64,000 nucleotides of DNA, from contig CAUJCM010000003.1 in assembly GCA_963169655.1 (NCBI GenBank), positions 95,741 to 159,740 on the forward strand, written 5' to 3'. Below, piece after piece: positions 9,265-19,507 of this stretch. Numbering within the stretch: position 1 is the first letter of the stretch; every line of letters begins with the position of its first letter. Under the pieces are notes generated by a model that saw only the letters and a list, made by a program, of their open reading frames with translations, ran no database searches and had not been told where the DNA came from. The translations under genes were made by a program, and so were the position numbers. Origin of the DNA: Patescibacteria group bacterium (GTDB taxonomy: Bacteria > Patescibacteriota > Gracilibacteria > UBA1369).

Positions 9265-9469
9265 AAAGTTTTCTTACCTATTTAATTATTGAGTAAAGAC
9301 TTCCTTCTATTTATTGATCTGTAATTTTAATTAAATAAAAATTAGAGAAAGATTATTGATAAATCAAATTTATTAAGAAAATTTAATGATTTATTTAATT
9401 AAAAATGATATAAGTTATCTACTATTAAGGTTTAATAATCTTCTAAAATACTAATAAAAGTAAAAATAA

Positions 9470-11020
9470 ATGACTAAAGATTTAATTGAAATAAAAGATA
9501 ATTTAATTAGTGAATTAGATAAACGTTTAGCAGATAAAATAATAGAGAAGACAAATGCTGACTTACTTAAAAAGTTAATTAAACAAGCAGAAACTATTAA
9601 TGAGGCAATAATGATTGCTGAACTAGGTACAACTTATAAACGAACTGGTTTTCATTTTGACAAGCGTCTGGAGAAAATGACCGATACCATCAAATATTTC
9701 AAGAAAAATGAGAAATTGAGTTTTGTGCAAGACAAAAACGCCCTTACTCATAAACTCATCATCGGAGACAACTACGACGCATTGCTTAACCTACTTATTG
9801 AATACAGAAATAAAATTGATGTGATTTATATTGATCCACCTTATGGAAAAGACTCCATGGGTGAGTTTGCCAAAACAAATTATCAAAATGCTATAAATAG
9901 AGACAATCTCCTCTCTATGCTGTATCCACGCCTCGTTCTTGCAAGGCAACTTCTCTCTGATAATGGGGTGATTTTTTGCAGTATTGATGATAAGAATCAA
10001 GCTTATGTAAAAGGACTTTTTGATGAGGTATTTGGGGAGAGTAATTTTGTAGGAACTTTTATAAGAAAAACTAAATCAATGACTGGTGATGATGGAGCAG
10101 GTGTTAATATTCAGCATGATTATTTATTAAGTTACGCAAAAAATAAAATTAATTTATACCTACTTGGGGACAAAAAGACATTCAATTCTTATTCTAATGA
10201 TGATAATGATCAAAAAGGAGACTGGGTTTCAGGCGATCCAACAGCAAAAAGCGGAAGTAGTTCTACATATTTCCCGATTAAAAATCCATATACTTTGAAA
10301 GAAGATTTTCCTCCACAAGGTAGATATTGGGCATTTTCACAAAAAACATTAGAAAAATACATAAAGATCGGCAAGATTAAGTTTAAGAATAATTATTTAT
10401 CTAATCAAAGAGGGTTTATCTTTAAAAGATATAAGGTTGAACTAAAAAGCGAATTTAACCCATTAAGTACTCTTGACTTTATTCAAAACCATTTTATGAA
10501 TTCGGCTGGTACCGTTGAACTAATGAATATTTTAGAAGGCTCACTTTTTAATAATCCAAAGCCAAAAGATTTTATAAAGAAAATTTTACAGAGTTTATCT
10601 AGTGAAGCCGTTATCCTAGACTTCTTCGCAGGTAGTGGTACAACAGGTCAAGCAGTTCTAGAGCTCAATAAAGAAGATGGTGGAAAAAGACAATTTATAC
10701 TTGCTACTGCAAATGAGATTACTGATACCACCCCAAATGGTGTTGTGAATGATGTAACCAGTAAAAGACTAAAAAGAGTGATGACAGGAGAAGATTATGA
10801 CGGTACAAATAACTTCAAATGGTTAGAGAAGAATAAACCACTTGGAGATAATCTTGATGTTTATGATATTGAAGAAGTTTCTCCATATTCAATTGAGCCT
10901 TTTGAAAAAATAGATGAATCTCTCTATGGACAAGAAAAATTAAATGTCAATGACAAAATAAAATGGGTATGTGAAAATTTTGAAAAGACTCAAAAGAAAC
11001 TTGATAATAAACAATTATGA
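9470..11020 (+). CDS. mod: Type III-like restriction-modification system methyltransferase (Mod)
   Basis: IDPPYG (DPPY) followed by DFFAGSGTTGQAV (SAM motif) as in beta-class N6-adenine MTases; overlaps res by ATGA. Confidence 0.9.
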   Translation: MTKDLIEIKDNLISELDKRLADKIIEKTNADLLKKLIKQAETINEAIMIAELGTTYKRTGFHFDKRLEKMTDTIKYFKKNEKLSFVQDKNALTHKLIIGDNYDALLNLLIEYRNKIDVIYIDPPYGKDSMGEFAKTNYQNAINRDNLLSMLYPRLVLARQLLSDNGVIFCSIDDKNQAYVKGLFDEVFGESNFVGTFIRKTKSMTGDDGAGVNIQHDYLLSYAKNKINLYLLGDKKTFNSYSNDDNDQKGDWVSGDPTAKSGSSSTYFPIKNPYTLKEDFPPQGRYWAFSQKTLEKYIKIGKIKFKNNYLSNQRGFIFKRYKVELKSEFNPLSTLDFIQNHFMNSAGTVELMNILEGSLFNNPKPKDFIKKILQSLSSEAVILDFFAGSGTTGQAVLELNKEDGGKRQFILATANEITDTTPNGVVNDVTSKRLKRVMTGEDYDGTNNFKWLEKNKPLGDNLDVYDIEEVSPYSIEPFEKIDESLYGQEKLNVNDKIKWVCENFEKTQKKLDNKQL

Positions 11021-13161
11021 AACAAGAAGCTATTGATTTACAACAAAATGCAGTTTTATCTTTAATTGAATTAACATCACAAAGAAATGAAATAACTTTT
11101 AAAGCTCCAACTGGAAGTGGAAAGACCTATATGATGGCAGATATGATGAATAGAATTCTATCTGAAAATCCAAATGTTATTTTTCTTGTTTCAACCCTAT
11201 CAAAAGGTGATTTATCAACTCAAAATTACGAGAAATTTTTAGAATATTCTTCAAAGGGAAGCTTTAAATTATTAAACCCATATTTAATAAACAGCCAAAT
11301 AGCAGGTGAAGAAAGATTGTTTATACCAACTGATTATAATGTTTTTATTTTACCTCGTGATTTATATAAAAAAGGAGGGCGTTTAATGCAAGGTGCGATG
11401 GAAGGTTTCTTACAAAATATTACTGGTACTGAATTAGTTGGAGGATTAAATAAGAAGGTCTATTTAATAAAGGACGAATGCCATATTGCTACAAACAATT
11501 TAGATGGTTTATCAAATCTATTTTTTTCCAAAGTATATAATTTTTCTGCAACGCCAAAACTTTCTAGAGGACAACATCCTGATGTAGAAATTAAAAATGA
11601 TGACGCAGTTAATGCAAAGCTTATAAAGGATATTGAACTTATTGATGATCCTGAAAGTAGTGTAGCTGAGGCTATACTCAAATTTGAAGAAATTAAAAAA
11701 GACTATCGAAATCTACTAGGAGTAAATCCTTGTTTAATAATTCAAATTAGTAATAAAGATAAAGCTGATGCAGAAATTGAAGAGATAAAAAAGATCCTTA
11801 ATGAAGCAGATCATGTTGATTTAAAATGGATGTTAATTGTAAATAGTGAGAAAGAATGTGATACAAATGATACTTTTAAGGCAAAAAAGTTACCTATAAA
11901 TAAATGGAAAGATTATGCAAAAGAAAATTCAAGCACTATTGATATTATCATCTTTAAGATGGTGATTACCGAAGGTTGGGATATTCCAAGAGCTTGCATG
12001 CTATATCAAATAAGAGATAGTAAAAGTAAGCAATTAGATGAACAGGTAATGGGGAGAGTAAGAAGAAATCCACGACTTTTAGATTTTGAAAAATTATCAG
12101 AAGAAGCACAAAAACTAGCAATGACTTCTTGGATTTGGGGGATAGTTCCTCAAGAGTTACGTAAAAGTTTTAAGGTAAAATTAAATGGAAATGTAAACAA
12201 AAATTTAATTACTGATGACCTAAAAATAAAAATAACTCAATTAAAACCATTAACTAAAAGAAAAAGTTTTAATATTGAAGAAATTATTCAAACCCTACCT
12301 TCTGAACCAGTTCAAAATTCAATATTTACCTTGTGGTACAGTTTTATTAGAGCTGAAAATGAAATTAAAAATTTAGGAGAAGAATATTCAGCTACGTACC
12401 AAAAATGGATACAATTTACAGAAAATATTGACGAAATTAGATCTAAAACTAATCAATTCATAAATGATTATGACAAAAGTATGGAGGTGGTAAAAGATGA
12501 AGATGGGGAAGAAAAAGAGGTGTCTTTTGCTCCTTCTTCTCATTATCAAGATAATGAGAATTATTTAAATATTACAGATTGGGTCTGGAAGCGAATAGAT
12601 GGAAATGAAAAATTTTCTTTTGATAGTGAGTCAGAAAAAGAATGGGCAGAAATTCTAAAAGATTTAGTGAAAGAGGATACTTTGAGTGATGAAGGGGCCA
12701 GAGTAGGAAAAATAATAGCAGTTGGAGATACAAATAGAAGGGCGGGACAAATAGATATTGAAGGGGGAACATCACCAGAATTATTAAATTTAAAAAAGTT
12801 TTACCTTTGGGGTAAAAATTATTTACCAAATTCCCAAATTAAATTTGAATACTATCTTGGTGCAACATATTCTTCTTATCCTGATTTTGTTATGAAAGAT
12901 GCTTTCAATAGAATTCATATTTTTGAGGTGAAAAGTGTAAATAAATCTTCGAAGTTTTCTAGTATTATTGATGACAATAAATATCATCAAAAAATAAATG
13001 AATTAAAAAAAGCATATTTACATGCTTCAAAATTAACTCATCAGATTTTTTATTTACCAATCTTAAAAGATGATAGGTGGTATGTTTATCAATATTTAGA
13101 AGGTAAAGAAAATATATTGACCAAAGATCAATTTATTAACTTTTGTAAGATAAACACTTAA
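11017..13161 (+). CDS. res: Type III-like restriction enzyme Res subunit (DEAD/DEAH helicase plus PD-(D/E)XK nuclease)
   Basis: Walker A APTGSGKTYMMA, DECH box, VMGRVRRNPR motif VI, C-terminal YPDFVMKDAFNRIHIFEVKS. Confidence 0.9.
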   Translation: MKQEAIDLQQNAVLSLIELTSQRNEITFKAPTGSGKTYMMADMMNRILSENPNVIFLVSTLSKGDLSTQNYEKFLEYSSKGSFKLLNPYLINSQIAGEERLFIPTDYNVFILPRDLYKKGGRLMQGAMEGFLQNITGTELVGGLNKKVYLIKDECHIATNNLDGLSNLFFSKVYNFSATPKLSRGQHPDVEIKNDDAVNAKLIKDIELIDDPESSVAEAILKFEEIKKDYRNLLGVNPCLIIQISNKDKADAEIEEIKKILNEADHVDLKWMLIVNSEKECDTNDTFKAKKLPINKWKDYAKENSSTIDIIIFKMVITEGWDIPRACMLYQIRDSKSKQLDEQVMGRVRRNPRLLDFEKLSEEAQKLAMTSWIWGIVPQELRKSFKVKLNGNVNKNLITDDLKIKITQLKPLTKRKSFNIEEIIQTLPSEPVQNSIFTLWYSFIRAENEIKNLGEEYSATYQKWIQFTENIDEIRSKTNQFINDYDKSMEVVKDEDGEEKEVSFAPSSHYQDNENYLNITDWVWKRIDGNEKFSFDSESEKEWAEILKDLVKEDTLSDEGARVGKIIAVGDTNRRAGQIDIEGGTSPELLNLKKFYLWGKNYLPNSQIKFEYYLGATYSSYPDFVMKDAFNRIHIFEVKSVNKSSKFSSIIDDNKYHQKINELKKAYLHASKLTHQIFYLPILKDDRWYVYQYLEGKENILTKDQFINFCKINT

Positions 13162-13212
13162 TTATTTATCTCTTTAAATTCACGTCTTAGCCCCCTTCAT
13201 CTCCAAAAAGAG

Positions 13213-13302
13213 GGGGATTTTAAAGTATCCGAAAATATCGGACAGTTTAAAATGATCACTCCTGATGGTAAAAGATATTTTTTAGAGTTAATTAATTCAT
13301 AA
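13213..13302 (+). pseudogene. tyrS 3'-end remnant or duplicated tail
   Basis: Open frame ...GDFKVSENIGQFKMITPDGKRYFLELINS* whose GKRYFLELIN segment is identical in DNA to the tyrS end. Confidence 0.65.
13267..13297 (+). repeat. 31-bp direct repeat, right copy
   Basis: Identical to 9229..9259. Confidence 0.95.
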
Positions 13303-13337
13303 TAAAATAAATAAATCTCCTCCTTAAATCCCCTTCT

Positions 13338-16300
13338 TTATTCCCTATTCCTATATTTATAATATCCAACAGTTATAGCAATGATGATAAGAATTATCCA
13401 CCAACAATTTTTTAATATACTTAACCAAGAATTTGAACTTTGTCCTGACAAATTTCCCTTATTAGCAAAAATTTCAAAATCTGCATTTCCAGATTGATAG
13501 CTTTGATCTTGATTAGACGCATCTTCCAAAACATAGTCATCTTCATCCTCCAAACTAGCATCACCTTCATCACTCAAACTTCCTTCCCCCTCACCTATCA
13601 TCTCAAATCCTTGAGATGATCCATCTTCAAATTCATCAACGCCATTTGAAGCGTTATCAATATTATTTGTTGTACTAGGAATATAAATGGCTCCTTTGTC
13701 TGAATTAGACTCATTTGATACGGGTTTATCCAATAATTCTTCAACTGATTCTGGACTACCTCCAATATCACTTGGGATTTCTTTGTCATTTATTTCATTA
13801 GTAGCATCTGAAGAGTCACCAGCACCTTCTAAAGAACCTCCCTGACTACCAACATCTCCATTAGCATTACTCTCATTGTCACTATCTCCTGAATATCCTC
13901 CATTGCCACTTTGACTTGGAATTACAACCCCTCCTTCAGTAGCTGGATGTCCATAAGGACCACCTGCACCAACTCCACCGCCATTTCCACCACCATTTTG
14001 ATTAGGCGGATTAATTGGAGGAATGATTTCAAAAGTAGGAATATTTAAAGTATTACTTGTCATATCATCCGCGCTCATTAAGTAAAACTTACAATTATTG
14101 TAAACTCCTAAAGGTAAAGGGCCAAAATTAATAGTATTATTACCAATATTTGCTGTTAATGGGCTTGGTACAGGCGTTGCGCAACTTCCAGAAATATAAA
14201 TTGTTCCTGCTTTGTCAGTATTATAAACATAACTTGGGCTAGAATTTTCAGTTTGAGCAGGGATAGCAGTCATTTGAGTTAGATTAGGAATATCATAATC
14301 AGGATCAATATTAGAATCTCTTTCAATAGCTCCCGCATCAATTCCTCCTTCAAGCGGTTTCACTCTTCCAATTTGGTCGCTTACCACAAAACTTGTAATA
14401 TGAGCTATTGTATTTGATAACATTGGTTCAACCATAATTTGACTTAAAGCCCCCTGGACTAAGCTCATGGTCTGATTAATATTATTGGTTTTATTATAGG
14501 CAGGACTTTGTACTGAAATAGTATTGTAATAAGTTTTAGTAACATTATCAAAAGCTGTAGGAAGTAAAATTGCTAGTGTATTTTTAATGTCATCTGCACC
14601 CAAAGCGCATACTGAATTATCATCAAAAATATTAAAATTATTTTCATTAGTACTTAAAAGATTTAAGCTACAATTATTATCTAAATTGGCAGTATTTTTA
14701 GAAAAAATATTATTAATAATTATTGAAATATCAGTATTTTTAACATTAACAGCACCACTAGTTTCTGCTGTATTTTTAAAGAAAGTATTAAATAAAAGTA
14801 AAGCTTGGCCTGGGTATACCATTGGAGCATTAAATCCCTGATAATAAGCAGCTCCACCTTCCTTATTTAGAGCATCATTTTCAATAAAGGAATTTTGCAA
14901 TAAAGAAGTTGGTCCACCTAAAAAAACAGCTCCTCCTCCTGCATCTACATTAATACCATAAGCATTAGTAAAATTTGATATATCAGGCGCTGTTGGTGCT
15001 ATTAGCTTATTTTTGTAAAAAGAAGATTTACTAATTTGTCCTTGCATATAAAAAGTAGCTATTGCACCTCCTATACTAGCTTGATTATTTTCAAAATTAC
15101 TTTCATGAATAATAAAACCTTCTTCAAATAAAGAAGTGGCCATTGCTCCACCTACCGGAGATTTATTATTGTCAAAATGAGTATTTGCAATACTCATTCC
15201 TTTTGCTTGTGTAACTGCTAAAGCTCCTCCCACAATTTCTGCTTCATTATTTCTAAAAGTTGAATTTTCAATATTGATATTAGGATTAAATAAACCACCA
15301 TTAATACCAGAAGAACCAATTGCACCAGCAGAGCCTCGATAGATTGTATTTGGGTCCAGAAAATCAGCAAAAGTTGTATCATGATTTACTGACATAGCTT
15401 TATTATTTTCAAATAATGTATTATTGATATTCAAATCAACAGCAGTAAAATTAATGGCACCAGTATTGTGATAAGTTGAATTTCCATCAAAAACAGAATT
15501 AATCAAATTAAGTCGGCCGGTAGTTATAGGGCCATTTTCATAGCGATTAAAATCTATTGCCCCACCTGTATTAGTAGCTTGATTTCCAATAAAATCAGTA
15601 TTCATAATATTGACATCTCCACCTTTAAATTTAATTGCCCCTCCATCGGATTTTGTATTGATGATATTATCATTTTCATCAATTCCAGACCTGTTATTTT
15701 CAAAAATATAATTTGTAATTGTAAGATCGGTTGGATCATCATTACGCCAACTTTCATTTGCTAAATAAATAGCTCCCCCGTTTGAATTGATTAATGGATT
15801 AATATCATCAAATGCCATATTATTTAAAAATTGATTCCTATTACTATTATCACCAATTATTTTTAAAGATTTTCCATTGAAATAAATAGCTCCCCCATCA
15901 TTTCTAGCATGATTATTAATAAAGTCAGTATTGGAAATTATATAACTTCCTTCTGGTAAATTTGGATCATATACATTTGAAGAAAATATATAAATAGCCC
16001 CACCTAACATATCTGCTTGATTGTTTTCAAATAAACTATCAGAAATATCAGAACTATCAGTATAATCACCATAAATAGCCCCACCAACATATGCAGAATT
16101 ATTATCAAAACGGTCTTTAATAATATCTAAAACAGAACTATTACTTGCATAAATTCCCCCTCCATCTCCACCAGCAGTATTATTAATATATTCATTGTTC
16201 TCTGAGTAAATAGTTGTACTGGGATTTCCGATACCTGCAGTGTCTAAAAATATAGCTCCTCCATAGTAAGCTTGATTATTTTCATATTGGCTATTTAGTG

Positions 16301-16949
16301 TAGTTAAGGAAGAAGGTCCATAAAATCCTGTATCACCTTCAACATAAATTGCTCCACCAGATGAAAAACCAGGATTTCCAGCTACTGAATTAATAATTTT
16401 AACGGTATCAACAGTTAAATTACTTTGATTCGTTACTAAAATGGAACCTCCTGAACTTGCTTTAGTAGCTGAAAATTCTGCATTTCCATTTCTCAGTTCT
16501 AAATTTTTTATTTCATTACTTTTATTATTTTCAAAACTAAAAATTCTAAAATTAGATGATGCATCTAAAACAATATTTTTACCTTGAGGATTTCCATTAT
16601 CATCATTTAGAGTTCCATCAATTATTAAAACTCCAGTTATATCACTAACTTCTAATTCTTGATTAATATCAATAATAGCATCACCAACAGGGATTTCAGC
16701 TACTGGAATTTTAAAAATGATTTTATCACTTGAACCAGGATCTCCAGCTATACAATTAGTATTAGCAACTAGAGCATTAGTATTTGAAGCTTCAACTGCT
16801 TGATACAATTTACATTTCAATGGATCTGTTCCCAAAGTGTTGTCTAAAGTGTTTACAACTATTTCAGCCGCATAAAGTGGGCTAGCAGAAAAAGCAAATA
16901 AAATAGCTACAAAAACTATGCGAAATATATTTAATTTATTGGTCTTCAT
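13338..16949 (-). CDS. Large right-handed beta-helix surface protein (Pmp-like GGAI/FxxN repeats), C-terminal TM anchor
   Basis: Signal peptide; CSLREA-like N-terminus; many FENNxAxxxGGAIY repeats; C-terminal SWLSILKNCWWIILIIIAITVGYYKYRNRE. Confidence 0.85.
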   Translation of the reverse strand: MKTNKLNIFRIVFVAILFAFSASPLYAAEIVVNTLDNTLGTDPLKCKLYQAVEASNTNALVANTNCIAGDPGSSDKIIFKIPVAEIPVGDAIIDINQELEVSDITGVLIIDGTLNDDNGNPQGKNIVLDASSNFRIFSFENNKSNEIKNLELRNGNAEFSATKASSGGSILVTNQSNLTVDTVKIINSVAGNPGFSSGGAIYVEGDTGFYGPSSLTTLNSQYENNQAYYGGAIFLDTAGIGNPSTTIYSENNEYINNTAGGDGGGIYASNSSVLDIIKDRFDNNSAYVGGAIYGDYTDSSDISDSLFENNQADMLGGAIYIFSSNVYDPNLPEGSYIISNTDFINNHARNDGGAIYFNGKSLKIIGDNSNRNQFLNNMAFDDINPLINSNGGAIYLANESWRNDDPTDLTITNYIFENNRSGIDENDNIINTKSDGGAIKFKGGDVNIMNTDFIGNQATNTGGAIDFNRYENGPITTGRLNLINSVFDGNSTYHNTGAINFTAVDLNINNTLFENNKAMSVNHDTTFADFLDPNTIYRGSAGAIGSSGINGGLFNPNINIENSTFRNNEAEIVGGALAVTQAKGMSIANTHFDNNKSPVGGAMATSLFEEGFIIHESNFENNQASIGGAIATFYMQGQISKSSFYKNKLIAPTAPDISNFTNAYGINVDAGGGAVFLGGPTSLLQNSFIENDALNKEGGAAYYQGFNAPMVYPGQALLLFNTFFKNTAETSGAVNVKNTDISIIINNIFSKNTANLDNNCSLNLLSTNENNFNIFDDNSVCALGADDIKNTLAILLPTAFDNVTKTYYNTISVQSPAYNKTNNINQTMSLVQGALSQIMVEPMLSNTIAHITSFVVSDQIGRVKPLEGGIDAGAIERDSNIDPDYDIPNLTQMTAIPAQTENSSPSYVYNTDKAGTIYISGSCATPVPSPLTANIGNNTINFGPLPLGVYNNCKFYLMSADDMTSNTLNIPTFEIIPPINPPNQNGGGNGGGVGAGGPYGHPATEGGVVIPSQSGNGGYSGDSDNESNANGDVGSQGGSLEGAGDSSDATNEINDKEIPSDIGGSPESVEELLDKPVSNESNSDKGAIYIPSTTNNIDNASNGVDEFEDGSSQGFEMIGEGEGSLSDEGDASLEDEDDYVLEDASNQDQSYQSGNADFEIFANKGNLSGQSSNSWLSILKNCWWIILIIIAITVGYYKYRNRE

Positions 16950-17164
16950 ATTTTAAATTTTGTTTTTTGTATTTTTTTAAATCGTTTTATTTTACCATAA
17001 ATATCTCCTTAAATTAAAAATAAAGGCTTGAACAAGACGTTTTAACTTTACGCTGTTGGGAATTATGTTTTAATTATGGGGTTTGTGAATTATTTGTAAT
17101 ACATTTTATGTTTAGTTAATATAAATTCATCAATTAAAAAATATACATGGAAGAATTAATAAAT

Positions 17165-17282
17165 ATATCTGCTAACACTTGCTCATGATGCCAATATCGA
17201 CCTTATTCAGTCAGCACATAAAAAAATTAATATCAATGATAAAAGATTTCCTGTAGATAATTATAAGAAAAGAAGTACTTAG
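17165..17282 (+). pseudogene. Possible orphan 3' gene remnant
   Basis: Open frame without start: LTLAHDANIDLIQSAHKKININDKRFPVDNYKKRST*. Confidence 0.35.
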
Positions 17283-17313
17283 TATGATTTAATAATTAAT
17301 ATAAAAATAAATT

Positions 17314-19389
17314 ATGATAGATTCTCCTCAAAAAACAGCTTTATTTAATCCCCTAAATGGCCAACTTGAGCAGTTATTCAGTTATATAGATTTAGGTGAT
17401 TTAGGATTACCTGATATACAAAGACCTTTTGTTTGGAAAGACTCTAAAGTTCGTGATCTATTTGATTCACTTTATAGAGGATATCCTATTGGTTCTTATT
17501 TATTATGGCGTAACACTGCTAACGGCCGAACTCATCAAATAGGTATAAAAGATCATGAACTTAAAGATCCTAGTTTATTAATAATTGATGGGCAACAAAG
17601 GTTGACTGCTTTATACTCAGTATTCAGAGGTGTGAAAGTTAAAGATTTAAATTACGAAGATAGGACAATAAAAATTGCTTTTAATCCAATTACTGAAGAA
17701 TTTAAAGTTGCAGATGCTTCAACTCAAAGGAATCCAGAGTTTATTAATAATATTACTGATTTATTTTGTAAAGCAAGTACCCGAACTTTTGTAAATCAAT
17801 ATTTAGAGAAGTTATTAAAAGAAAAAAATAATCTTAAAATAAAGCACTCTTTAATTTTAGATAAAATAAATAAAAAAGAAGAATTAAATAAAGGAGATAT
17901 AGAATTATTTAAAAATAAAATTAAGAGCTTAATAGATTTTGAAGATAATAGAATTATTTGGGAAAAACTAGGTTTAACTAAAAAAGATCTGATTGAAAGT
18001 GATGAAGAAAATGAGGAATTTGATAATTCAGATGATAAAACAGAGGATTTAGAAATTATAAATAATGAATTATCATTATTAAATAATGAAGAATTACAAA
18101 CAGTTAGAGAGGTGTTAATCAGAGAAGAAGTTTATGATGAAGACTTGATTTCTAGTAGAGTGGAAAAATTATACAATCTTAAAAATTACCCTTTTAATGC
18201 GCTTGAAATTATTCCTGATTTAACAGAAGAGCAAGTAGCTGAAATTTTTACTAGAATAAATAGTAAAGGAACAGTGTTGAAGCAGGCTGATTTTATTCTT
18301 ACATTACTTTCTGTTTTTTGGCCTGATGGACGATCTCAAATTGATAACTTTTGTAAATCAGCAAAAACAGTTCCACACAAAGATGAAAAAGAATCACCTT
18401 ATAATTATATTTTTGAACCAACTCCTAAAGACCTAGTTCGAGTTTCAGTTGGATTAGGATTTAATAGAGGTAAGATGAAAGATGCTTATGCAATTTTAAC
18501 CGGTCGTGATTTTACAACTAAAAAGGTTTCATCAATTTTAAGAGAAGAACAATTTGATAAATTTAAGAAGACACAGGAAATAGTTTTAGACAATACAAAT
18601 TGGCATGGGTTTTTAAAAGTTATATTAGGCTTAGGATTTAAAAGTAAAGATCTCATAACTTCTTCAAATAATATTGCTAATGCTTATATTCTTTATCTAA
18701 TTGCTAAAATTAAATTTAGTTTAGATCATAAAGAACTTGATAAGTATATTGGCAAATGGTTTTTCTTTTCCTTGATTACAAGTCGATATTCATATTCTCC
18801 AGAAACACAAATGGAATCAGATTTAAATTACTTTAATGAAGCGAGAAATAAAGTCGAATTTATAACCATTCTCAATAATTTAATAGAAAGTGAATTAACT
18901 AATGACTTTTGGGAAATCACTGTTCCTAATAAATTATTAGTTTCATCTTCTAAAAAGAATACAATTAGAAACACATATATTGCAGGGCTTATTAGAAATG
19001 GGGTTAAAGTACTCTTTTCTGATAGAAAAATTAGTGATTTATTTGATCCAGCCTTAAAAAAGAGAAAAAAAGATTTAGAAAAGCATCATATTTTTCCTAA
19101 AAATTATCTTAAATCTCAATTTGAATTAGACCATCGACAAATAAATCAAGTTGCTAATTTTACTTATCTAGAATTTGAAGACAATATTGATATAAGTGAC
19201 AAAGCGCCAAGAGAATACTTTTTAGATATCAAAAATACATATTATAAGAATAAAGAGGATGAATTAATCAAAACCTTAGCTGATCATTGCTTACCTATTA
19301 ATTTTTATGATATGGAATATAAAAATTTCCTAAAAGAACGTAGAAAATTGATTGCTAAATATGTTAGATCAGTATTTAATAGTTTGTAA
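17314..19389 (+). CDS. GmrSD-like DUF262 plus DUF1524/HNH protein (putative Type IV restriction/defence)
   Basis: N-terminal LPDIQRPFVWK...LIIDGQQRLTALYSVF (DUF262 DGQQR motif), C-terminal LEKHHIFPKNYL HNH motif. Confidence 0.85.
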   Translation: MIDSPQKTALFNPLNGQLEQLFSYIDLGDLGLPDIQRPFVWKDSKVRDLFDSLYRGYPIGSYLLWRNTANGRTHQIGIKDHELKDPSLLIIDGQQRLTALYSVFRGVKVKDLNYEDRTIKIAFNPITEEFKVADASTQRNPEFINNITDLFCKASTRTFVNQYLEKLLKEKNNLKIKHSLILDKINKKEELNKGDIELFKNKIKSLIDFEDNRIIWEKLGLTKKDLIESDEENEEFDNSDDKTEDLEIINNELSLLNNEELQTVREVLIREEVYDEDLISSRVEKLYNLKNYPFNALEIIPDLTEEQVAEIFTRINSKGTVLKQADFILTLLSVFWPDGRSQIDNFCKSAKTVPHKDEKESPYNYIFEPTPKDLVRVSVGLGFNRGKMKDAYAILTGRDFTTKKVSSILREEQFDKFKKTQEIVLDNTNWHGFLKVILGLGFKSKDLITSSNNIANAYILYLIAKIKFSLDHKELDKYIGKWFFFSLITSRYSYSPETQMESDLNYFNEARNKVEFITILNNLIESELTNDFWEITVPNKLLVSSSKKNTIRNTYIAGLIRNGVKVLFSDRKISDLFDPALKKRKKDLEKHHIFPKNYLKSQFELDHRQINQVANFTYLEFEDNIDISDKAPREYFLDIKNTYYKNKEDELIKTLADHCLPINFYDMEYKNFLKERRKLIAKYVRSVFNSL

Positions 19390-19507
19390 TTGAATCTATA
19401 TCTTTTTTATTCGATTATTTATATTTGAGTTATTCTCACCATCCCCCTCATTGCTCATTCATCCCCTTCATGCTACTTTATTCTCAGAAAATCTATAGAT
19501 AATTTTT

